7,391 nucleotides of DNA from Polaromonas sp. (lineage in GTDB: Bacteria; Pseudomonadota; Gammaproteobacteria; Burkholderiales; Burkholderiaceae_C), in the NCBI GenBank assembly GCA_014376885.1, contig JACMQR010000365.1:1-7391 (forward strand), written 5' to 3'. This document shows, in pieces, positions 1-7,100 of the stretch. The translations under genes were made by a program, and so were the position numbers. Below the pieces are notes generated by a model that saw only the letters and a list, made by a program, of their open reading frames with translations, had not been told where the DNA came from and ran no database searches. How positions within the stretch are numbered: position 1 is the stretch's first letter; every line of letters starts with the position of its first letter.

Positions 1-99
1 GCCCCCATGCTATAAACAGCGATATCTTGGAGACATTCACCCCTATCTTGAGACACCGGAGTCACTGGTGCATTTTTCTGCGGTGATCAATACAGTTCA
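1..99. other. Leader region upstream of lplT
   Basis: This non-coding stretch lies before the first gene. It contains a direct repeat (listed separately) and a T-rich patch at 72-78. The best sigma70-like -35 hexamer I find is TTGAGA at 48-53, but the sequence about 17 bp further on (CATTTT, 71-76) is a poor -10 match, so I do not call a promoter. The frame of lplT is closed upstream by TGA at 49-51. There is no clear Shine-Dalgarno sequence directly before the lplT ATG. The gene upstream is outside the window. Confidence 0.6.
23..55. repeat. Imperfect direct repeat, 21-bp period, upstream of lplT
   Basis: TATCTTGGAGACA (23-35) recurs as TATCTTGAGACA (44-55); the copies differ by one inserted G. 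The start-to-start distance is 21 bp, about two turns of the helix, so both copies would lie on the same DNA face. This arrangement is common for regulator-binding sites. Because the second copy includes the candidate -35 TTGAGA, a bound protein could affect transcription of lplT. No regulator is identified, and chance cannot be excluded for a repeat this short. Confidence 0.4.
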
Positions 100-1380
100 A
101 TGAAGCGCGGTTTCTACACCATCATGGCAGCCCAGTTTTTCAGCTCGCTGGCTGACAACGCGCTATTCGTAGCGGCGGTGGAACTGCTTAAAAGCAGTGG
201 GGCGCCCAAATGGCAGCCAGCGGCGCTGGTGCCGATGTTTGCACTTTTCTATGTCGTCCTGGCCCCGTTCGTCGGCGCCTATGCCGACGCCCGGCCCAAA
301 GGCAATGTCATGTTTGCCAGCAACGCCATCAAGGTGGTCGGCTGCCTGATGATGCTGTTTGGCTCGCATCCCCTGCTGGCCTATGCGATCGTCGGGTTGG
401 GCGCGGCCGCCTACTCACCGGCCAAGTACGGCATCCTGACCGAGCTGCTGCCGGCGTCGCAGCTGGTCAAGGCCAACGGCTGGATCGAGGGCCTGACCAT
501 CGCCTCCATCATCCTGGGCGTGCTGCTGGGCGGCCAGCTGGTCGGCAAGGCCGTTTCCACCCGCCTGCTGGCCATCGACATTCCGTTCCTCGACACCGGC
601 ATCGACACCGCGCCGGAAGCCGCCATTTCGGTCCTGATCGTGCTGTACATCATTGCCGCCTGGTTCAATTTGCGCATTCCTGACACCGGCGTCGAAATGC
701 GGCCGATGCCGCGCAACAAGCTCGAACTCCTGCCCGATTTCTGGAATTGCAATTCGGCCCTCTGGCGCGACAAGCTGGGCCAGATTTCCCTGGCCACCAC
801 CACCTTGTTCTGGGGCGTGTCGGGCAACCTGCGCTACATCGTGCTGGCCTGGAGCGCCGCCGCGCTGGGCTACAGCACCACACAGGCTTCCAGCCTGGTG
901 GGCGTGGTGGCCATCGGCACGGCCGTGGGCGCCATTTTGGCGTCGATGCGCATGCGGCTGGACCAGGCGCCCCGCGTCATGCCGCTGGGCATTGCCATGG
1001 GCCTGTTGGTGATCTTGATGAACTTCATCACCAACGTCTGGGTGGCCGCGCCGTTCCTGATTCTGCTGGGCGGGCTGGGCGGCTTTTTGGTGGTGCCCAT
1101 GAATGCGCTGCTGCAGCACCGCGGCCACAACCTGATGGGCGCGGGCCGCTCGATTGCCGTGCAGAACTTCAACGAGCAGGCCTGCATCCTCAGCCTGGGC
1201 GCGGGATACAGCCTGTCAACCGGCCTGGGCCTGTCGGCCTTTGGCGCCATCACGGCGTTTGGCGTGGTGGTGGCCGGCTTCATGTGGGTGATCCAGCGCT
1301 GGCACAAAAGCAACACCATCAAGTACAAGGTGCAGCTCGACCATTTACTGGCCATTGCCCGCAGCGACAACGCGCACTGA
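100..1380 (+). CDS. lplT: Lysophospholipid transporter LplT (MFS)
   Basis: This 426-residue, highly hydrophobic inner-membrane protein belongs to the major facilitator superfamily. In characterised bacteria LplT flips lysophospholipids such as lyso-PE from the outer to the inner leaflet of the cytoplasmic membrane, where the acyltransferase Aas repairs them. The assignment rests on close agreement with E. coli LplT as I remember it: AQFFSSLADNAL near residues 11-22, the signature YSPAKYGIL at 105-113, LVKANG at 122-127, SLVGVVAIG at 265-273, VVPMNALLQ at 331-339 and the GAGRSIAVQN block at 347-356. About 12 membrane segments are expected. Compared with the roughly 400-residue E. coli protein there is an extra stretch of about 20 residues near 150-173, between the fifth and sixth helices, and a hydrophilic C-terminal tail from about 402. 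ATG 100 is the only ATG, GTG or TTG in frame after the stop at 49-51, although no clear ribosome-binding site precedes it. No aas gene is adjacent in this window. The next gene overlaps by one base and is probably cotranscribed. Confidence 0.93.
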   Translation: MKRGFYTIMAAQFFSSLADNALFVAAVELLKSSGAPKWQPAALVPMFALFYVVLAPFVGAYADARPKGNVMFASNAIKVVGCLMMLFGSHPLLAYAIVGLGAAAYSPAKYGILTELLPASQLVKANGWIEGLTIASIILGVLLGGQLVGKAVSTRLLAIDIPFLDTGIDTAPEAAISVLIVLYIIAAWFNLRIPDTGVEMRPMPRNKLELLPDFWNCNSALWRDKLGQISLATTTLFWGVSGNLRYIVLAWSAAALGYSTTQASSLVGVVAIGTAVGAILASMRMRLDQAPRVMPLGIAMGLLVILMNFITNVWVAAPFLILLGGLGGFLVVPMNALLQHRGHNLMGAGRSIAVQNFNEQACILSLGAGYSLSTGLGLSAFGAITAFGVVVAGFMWVIQRWHKSNTIKYKVQLDHLLAIARSDNAH

Positions 1381-2288
1381 TGGCCGGCCCGGATGTCAAA
1401 GGCGCAGCCGCCGGCGGCACGGCTGGCCTGGCTGTAGGCGCGCTGCTGGTCAATGCCCTGGTGTGGGGCGTTTCCTGGTGGCCGTTTCGCGAGCTTGAGC
1501 GCCATGGCCTGCATCCGCTGTGGGCCACTGCCATCATCTACACCTTTTCGCTGGCCTGCCTGCTGCTGGTGCGGCCCGGCGCCTTTGGCGAGCTGCTGCG
1601 GCATCCATCGCTGTGGCTGCTGGCGGTAGCGGCCGGGCTGAGCAATGTGGGTTTCAACTGGGCGGTCACCACCGGCGACGTGGTGCGGGTGGTGCTGCTG
1701 TTTTACCTGATGCCGGCCTGGGTGGTGCTGCTGGCCTGGCCGCTGCTGGGTGAAAGGCCGGGCGCCGGCTCGCTCTTGCGCCTGGCGCTTGCACTCGGCG
1801 GCCTGGCGATTGTGCTCAAGACCCCGGATTCTCCCTGGCCGGTGCCGGACAGCCTGGCCGACTGGCTGGCGCTGATGGGCGGCTTTAGCTTTGCGCTGAC
1901 CAACATCTTGCTGCGCCGGCTCAACCAGACGCCTGGCGCGGCGCGCATCCTGGCGATGTTTGGCGGCGGCATGCTGATGGCGGCCGGGGTGGCGCTCACC
2001 GGGACCGTCATGGGCCTGATCGCGGTGCCGCCAGCGCCCGGCAGCGCCTGGGTGGGCGTAGCCGCCCTCATCAGCCTGGCGTTTTTGTCGGGGAATCTGG
2101 CTCTGCAGTACGGTGCCTCGCGCCTGCGGGCAAGCACCACCTCGCTGGTCATGCTGTCGGAAGTGGTGTTTGCCAGCGCTTCCTCGGTGCTGTTGGGAGC
2201 AAGTGAATTATCAAACCACATGCTGCTCGGTGGCGGCTTGATCCTGCTGGCCGTGCTGCTGAGCACAAGGTCATCGCAGACCGACTGA
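1380..2288 (+). CDS. EamA-family (DMT superfamily) permease
   Basis: This is a 302-residue integral membrane protein of the drug/metabolite transporter superfamily, which moves small metabolites or amino acids across the inner membrane; the substrate here cannot be read from sequence. Two EamA repeats are visible, at about residues 17-147 and 162-297, consistent with the usual ten helices. The first has the early motif NALVWGVSWWPFRELE (25-40), a TGDVVRVVLLFYLMPAWVVLLAWPLL-like region at 98-123 and GERPG at 124-128. The second ends in the typical GASRLRAS...SEVVFA...LLGASEL pattern (246-277) followed by LLGGGLILLAVLL. Length is normal for the family. The ATG shares its A with the TGA of lplT, indicating translational coupling; no independent Shine-Dalgarno sequence is obvious. 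The same frame is open far upstream (to 747), but that part lies antiparallel in meaning to lplT and is a GC-rich shadow, so the overlap start is preferred. The gene ends 14 bp from the convergent atzF. Confidence 0.92.
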   Translation: MAGPDVKGAAAGGTAGLAVGALLVNALVWGVSWWPFRELERHGLHPLWATAIIYTFSLACLLLVRPGAFGELLRHPSLWLLAVAAGLSNVGFNWAVTTGDVVRVVLLFYLMPAWVVLLAWPLLGERPGAGSLLRLALALGGLAIVLKTPDSPWPVPDSLADWLALMGGFSFALTNILLRRLNQTPGAARILAMFGGGMLMAAGVALTGTVMGLIAVPPAPGSAWVGVAALISLAFLSGNLALQYGASRLRASTTSLVMLSEVVFASASSVLLGASELSNHMLLGGGLILLAVLLSTRSSQTD

Positions 2289-2302
2289 CCTGCACCCTTT
2301 TT

Positions 2303-4138
2303 TCAGGCGAGACTGCGCAAATAGTTGCGCCATCCGCCGAAAGCCGTGATGTCCTGCGCCTCCAAAGTAGCCAGGCTTTCGCAGACAAAGCCATGCACCG
2401 TACTGCCATCGTCAAGCGCCACGGTACCTATTCCCAACGGCGCTGGAATCCCCGCGACGAAGGAGCCAAACTCGGTCATGGGTAATTCCCATATCTCCAT
2501 TTCAATGCCTGTGCTGGCCACATCGCCATCTTCAACCCGCACCATACCGGGCCGCCTGGGCGGCCCGCCGGGCAAGGCAAACAGCTTGTAGCCGGACGCG
2601 CTGCGCACCGTACGCACCAGCCGCGCGCCGCGCTGCATCAATTGCCCATTAAGTGACAAGCCGCTGAGGTGCGCCCCGCACACTGCCACCTGAACCAGGC
2701 CAGATGGGAATGGCGTGGTGTCAGGCCGGGCGCTGGCCAGCCGGTGCGGCGCGTGGGGCATGGCACCCACGCTTTCAACCGTGCGGGCATGCAGGCGGCC
2801 AGCGAGCGTGAGCATGGGCAAGTCCTTGCCGGCCGGCGCGACCAGCGTCACGCCCCAGGGCATGCCGGCCATGACACCGGACATGAAACCGGTCGGCACA
2901 GCGACAGCGGCCAGGTCGAGCAGGTTCACGTAATTGGTGTAGTGGCCCAGATTGGAATTGAGCCGGATCGGGTCGGCCTCGACCGCTTCAATGGTGTAGA
3001 TGGTGCTGGCCGTGGGCGTGACCAGGCAATCAATGCCGTCCCAGACGGGCCGGGTCTGGCGTGCAAGTTCCTTGAGGCGGTACAGGGCGGCAAAGGTGTC
3101 CGGCGCGGAAATTTGCGCTCCTTTTTCGGTGATGGCCCGGGTGACGGGGTGCAGCGCCTGCGGCTGCGCCTCGATGAAGGAACGGATGGCCTGGTAGCGC
3201 TCGGCCACCCAGGGGCCTTCATAGAGCAGGGTCGCGACGGCGCGAAACGGCGTGAGGTCGACCTCCACCGGCGTGCCGCCCAGCGCCTGCAGGTGGGCGA
3301 TGGCCTGGGCAAACTGCGCCGGGCCGTCCGGGTTGCCGTGAAACTCCAGATCGGCCGGGCGGGGCACGCCGAACCGGAAACTGCTGGCCGCGCCAAAGTT
3401 GTGGCCATAGGGCGGCAGATTGCGCGAATAGGCGTCAAGCGGGTCTTCGCCCTGCGCCGCGCCCAGCACCGTGGCCGCGTCGGCGGCGGTCAGCGCAAAC
3501 ACCGACACCACGTCGAGCGTGCGGCAGGCCGGCACCACGCCGGTGGCAGGAATCCGGCCGCAAGTCGGCTTGAGGCCGATCAGGTTGTTGAACATGGCCG
3601 GCACCCGGCCTGAGCCGGCGGTGTCGGTGCCCAGCGAAAAGCTAGCCAGCCCGCGCGCCACCGACACCGCCGAGCCGGCCGAGGAGCCGCCCGACACATA
3701 GTCGGGATTCAAGGCGTTGCGGCAGGCGCCATAGGGCGAGCGCACCCCCACCAGGCCAGTCGCGAACTGGTCGAGATTGGTTTTTCCAACCGGAATCGCG
3801 CCGGCCGCCATCAGCCGCTGCACCACGGTGGCGCTGATCTCGGGCGTGTAGGCAAAGGCCGGGCAGGCGGCCGTCGTCGGAATGCCGGCCAGGTCGATGT
3901 TGTCCTTGATGGCAAACGGAATGCCGTACAGCGGCAATGTGACGGGATCGCAGCCGTCCAGGGCGGCGGCATGGGCGCGCATTTCATCGAGGCTCAGGCG
4001 GCGAATCCACACACGCCGGTCCAGCAGCGCATCGTCCGTCAGCATCTGTGCATGCAGCTGCTCCACCAGTTCAAGTGGTGTCAAGCTGCCATCAAGGTAG
4101 CGAGCGCGCAGGGCGGGAATCGAAAGATCAAGTCGCAT
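2303..4138 (-). CDS. atzF: Allophanate hydrolase AtzF
   Basis: This cytoplasmic enzyme hydrolyses allophanate, releasing two ammonia and two CO2 overall. It has 611 residues from the chosen ATG, close to the roughly 605 of Pseudomonas AtzF. The N-terminal part (about 1-455) is an amidase-signature domain. The Ser-cisSer-Lys triad is readable as Lys78 (PFAIKDN), Ser152 (GGSSAGS) and Ser176 (GTDTAGSGR). Its spacings of 74 and 24 residues equal those of AtzF as I recall them (K91, S165, S189). The C-terminal part (about 480-611; GLVQVAVCGAHLSG, FALPGGPPRRPGM, MEIWELP, GTVALDDGSTVHGFVCE) is the small allophanate hydrolase C-terminal domain, thought to finish decarboxylation of the first product. 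The start at 4138 is chosen because AAGGA lies 7 bases upstream; ATG 4144 and GTG 4159 are in-frame alternatives giving 613 and 618 residues. The gene follows the carboxylase gene after only 22 bp and so is very likely in the same operon. It is separate, not fused as in yeast urea amidolyase. Confidence 0.95.
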   Translation of the reverse strand: MRLDLSIPALRARYLDGSLTPLELVEQLHAQMLTDDALLDRRVWIRRLSLDEMRAHAAALDGCDPVTLPLYGIPFAIKDNIDLAGIPTTAACPAFAYTPEISATVVQRLMAAGAIPVGKTNLDQFATGLVGVRSPYGACRNALNPDYVSGGSSAGSAVSVARGLASFSLGTDTAGSGRVPAMFNNLIGLKPTCGRIPATGVVPACRTLDVVSVFALTAADAATVLGAAQGEDPLDAYSRNLPPYGHNFGAASSFRFGVPRPADLEFHGNPDGPAQFAQAIAHLQALGGTPVEVDLTPFRAVATLLYEGPWVAERYQAIRSFIEAQPQALHPVTRAITEKGAQISAPDTFAALYRLKELARQTRPVWDGIDCLVTPTASTIYTIEAVEADPIRLNSNLGHYTNYVNLLDLAAVAVPTGFMSGVMAGMPWGVTLVAPAGKDLPMLTLAGRLHARTVESVGAMPHAPHRLASARPDTTPFPSGLVQVAVCGAHLSGLSLNGQLMQRGARLVRTVRSASGYKLFALPGGPPRRPGMVRVEDGDVASTGIEMEIWELPMTEFGSFVAGIPAPLGIGTVALDDGSTVHGFVCESLATLEAQDITAFGGWRNYLRSLA

Positions 4139-4145
4139 CGTCATT

Positions 4146-4150
4146 TCCTT
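4146..4150 (-). promoter_or_regulatory. Ribosome-binding site of atzF
   Basis: AAGGA on the minus strand sits 7 bases before ATG 4138-4136. The same motif is only 1 base from ATG 4144-4142 and lies inside the reading frame from GTG 4159, so it decides for the 4138 start. It falls in the 22-bp gap after the carboxylase stop codon (4163-4161). Confidence 0.6.
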
Positions 4151-4160
4151 GTTCAACACG

Positions 4161-7100
4161 TCAGCACATCAACACCAGAGGCTGGCCGGCGGTCACCGAC
4201 TGGCCTTCCACACAGAGCAGCCGTTCAATGCGGCCCGCGCAATGGGCATGCACGGTGATTTCCATTTTCATGGACTCGATCACCAGCAGCGCCTGCCCGG
4301 CCGTCACCTCGGCGCCCACCGCCACCAGCACCGACCAGACACCGCCCGACACTTGCGAGGCCACCACCTCGCCGTCAAACGCCTGGGCAGCATCAGCCTG
4401 GGCCTGCACATCGGCCGCGCGATCGACATCATCAGGAGCCTCGGACACGCCGGCTGTGCGCCAGCGCTCGCGCTCGGCCTCAAAGGCGGCCTGCTGGCCC
4501 TGCTTGAAGTCTTTGATCGACGCGGCGTTGTCACTCAGGAAGCGCTGGTAGTCCGACAGGCAAAAAACGCCTTCATCGATGCGCAACGCGGCGCGCCCGG
4601 CCACAAAGTCCTTGCGGTAGGCGAGCAATTCTTCGGCGCCCATGGGGTAGAAGCGGATCTGGTCGAAAAAGCGCAGCAGCCAGGGCTTGCCCTGCGGGAA
4701 GTCGCGCGTCACGCGCCAGCGGTTCCACATCTGCACCGTGCGGCCGACAAATTGGTAGCCGCCCGGGCCTTCCATGCCATAGACGCACAGGTAGGCGCCG
4801 CCAATGCCGACGGCATTTTCAGGGGTCCAGGTACGGGCCGGGTTGTACTTGGTGGTGACCAGTCGGTGCCGCGGGTCCAGCGGCGTGGCCACTGGCGCGC
4901 CGAGGTAGACATCGCCCAGGCCCAGCACCATGTAGCGGGCGTCGAACAAGATGTCGTAGACCGCCTGGAGGTCGGGCAGGCCGTTGATGCGGCGGATGAA
5001 TTCGATGTTGCTCGGGCACCAGGGCGCATCAAGGCTGACCGACTGCATGTACTTTTCAATCGCCAGTTTGGTGGCCGGGTCGTCCCAGGACAGCGGCAGC
5101 CATACGGTGCGGCTCGGCACCTCGATGTCCTCGGCTGCTGCCAGGCTGGCCTGGGCCTGAAGCAGCTGTTCCATCAACTGCGGCAGCGGCAACAGACGCG
5201 GGTCGTAATGCACCTGCAGCGAGCGGATGCCCGGGGTCAGGTCAATCACGCCAGGCAAACGGCCTTCGTCGCGCCAGGCCTGCAGGCGCATCGTCAAGGC
5301 ATGCACCAGGAAACGCAGCGTCAGGTCCAGCTGAAGCTCGCCGAACTCGATCAGCAGGTACGCGTCGCCGGCGCGCCGGTAGACCACCTCGACTGCCCCG
5401 CCCCGGGCCGGCGAGCGGTGCAGCACCGCACCGTCCAGAAACTGGCTTTGCGCCGATAACGTAGAAAGCGGCTCGCCCCGTGCTGCTGCCGGTACGGTCA
5501 ACGCGGCGTACTGGGCGCACGCCAGTTCAGCCGCCTCGTCTTGGCGCAAGGGTTTGAAGCGCACGGTGTTGCCAGGCGACAACTGGCCCAGCTTCCACAG
5601 TTCGGCCTGCACCACCGTGGCCGGGCAGACAAAGCCGCCCAGACTCGGACCGTCAGGCCCGAGGATCACCGGCATGTCGCCGGTGAAGTCAATGGCGCCG
5701 ATGGCGTAGGCGTTGTCGTGGATGTTGGACGGGTGCAGGCCCGCCTCGCCGCCGTCGCGCCGCGCCCAGGCGGGCTTGGGGCCGATCAGCCGCACACCGG
5801 TGCGGCTGGAGTTGTAGTGCACCTGCCAGTTGGTAGCAAAAAGCATGGCCATGTCTTCGGTCGTGAAAAAGTCGGGCGCCGCATGCGGCCCGACCAGCAC
5901 GCCAATGTCCCAATGCGCGGTGTAGCCTGGTGTCAAGGCCGCGGCTGCGTCAGCCTGCATGGCGGGCAAGGCCGTGGCCTGGCCCGGATGCAGCACATCG
6001 CCGGCACGCAGCACCCGGCCGCCGTGGCCGCCAAACTGGCCCAGCGTGAAGGTCGAGCCGCTGCCCAGGTAGCTGGGCACGTCCAGACCGCCACTGACCG
6101 CCAGATAGGCCCGGCAGCCGGCACCTAGCACGCGGCCGATACGCAGCGTCTGCCCGGCCTGCACCGCCAGCGCAAGGCCCATGGGTGCGGCAATGCCGTC
6201 CAGCAGCAGCTCGATGGGCGCGCCGCTCACCGCAACCTGCCGCGCGCTGCGAAAGCGCAGCGTCGGTCCGGCCACCGTGATCTCCAGCGCCGCTGCGCCC
6301 TCCGGGTTGCCCAGCAGCCGGTTGGCCAGGCGCAGCGCCAGTGCGTCCATCGGGCCTGAGGGTGGAACACCGACGTTCCAGTAGCCGAGCCGGCCCGGCC
6401 AGTCTTGCACCGAGGTCTGCACGCCCGGGCTAAGCACGTCGATGCCTGCGCCGGGCGCGGTGAAGCCAGCCAGGCTTTGCGTGGTGTGCTGCCCCTGCAC
6501 GAAGGGCGTAAAACCCATCAGTGCGCGCAGGTAGTCCAGATTGGACTCCAGCCCGGAAATGCGGGTCTCGCCCAGGGCCTGCGCCAGCCTCGCCAGCGCC
6601 TGCTCGCGGTTGTCGCCATGCGCGATCAGCTTGGCCAGCATCGGGTCGTAATGCGCGCTGACTTCGGTGCCGCGCTCGATCCAGGTGTCCACCCGCAGGT
6701 CGGTCGGGAAATACACCTCGGTCAGCAAGCCGGTCGAGGGCTGGAAATTCTTCGCCGGATCTTCGGCATACAGACGCGCCTGCACCGCATGGCCGCGCGC
6801 CACCACCGGAATCGACTGCAGGGCCGGCATGTCGCCGGCGGCCAGGCGGACCATCCACTCCACCAGGTCGACGCCGGTGACGGCTTCGGTCACACCATGC
6901 TCGACCTGCAGCCGCGCATTGACCTCGAGAAAGAAGAACTCCTGGGTCGCGGCATCGACCACAAACTCGACCGTGCCGGCCGAGCGGTAGCAGGTGGTGC
7001 GGGCCAGCTGGCGCGCCGTTTCCAGCAGCGCCTGGCGCACCTCCTCGCGCAGGTTGGGGGCCGGGGTTTCCTCGACCACCTTCTGGTTGCGCCGCTGCAG

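Noticed and set aside
11..16. TATAAA as a -10 box, or its complement for a divergent gene
   Set aside because: No acceptable -35 lies at the right distance inside the window on either strand; a divergent ATG at 8-6 has no ribosome-binding site and cannot be followed past the edge.
870..1604. A 244-residue minus-strand frame spanning the lplT-permease junction
   Set aside because: It lies antisense to two clear membrane-protein genes and has no recognisable domain or hydrophobic pattern of its own.
2315..2330. Perfect hairpin GCGCAA-ATAG-TTGCGC as a terminator
   Set aside because: It lies inside the last codons of atzF. On the minus strand it is followed by GTCTCGCC and an A-run, not a T-run; on the + strand the T-run lies before the stem, not after it. 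Neither orientation fits an intrinsic terminator.
2669..3613. A 314-residue open frame on the + strand
   Set aside because: It is antisense to the amidase domain of atzF, whose catalytic motifs are intact; the composition is shadow-like.
4266..4277. ESMKM instead of the common EAMKM at the biotin site, as a possible defect
   Set aside because: The small Ala-to-Ser change keeps the MKM core and the biotinylated Lys; the domain around it is intact, so loss of function is not indicated.
4149..5459. A 436-residue open frame on the + strand
   Set aside because: It runs antisense to the well-recognised carboxylase gene, has low-complexity His/Arg/Gly/Gln-rich composition and resembles no family I know. 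This is typical of long antisense frames in GC-rich DNA.
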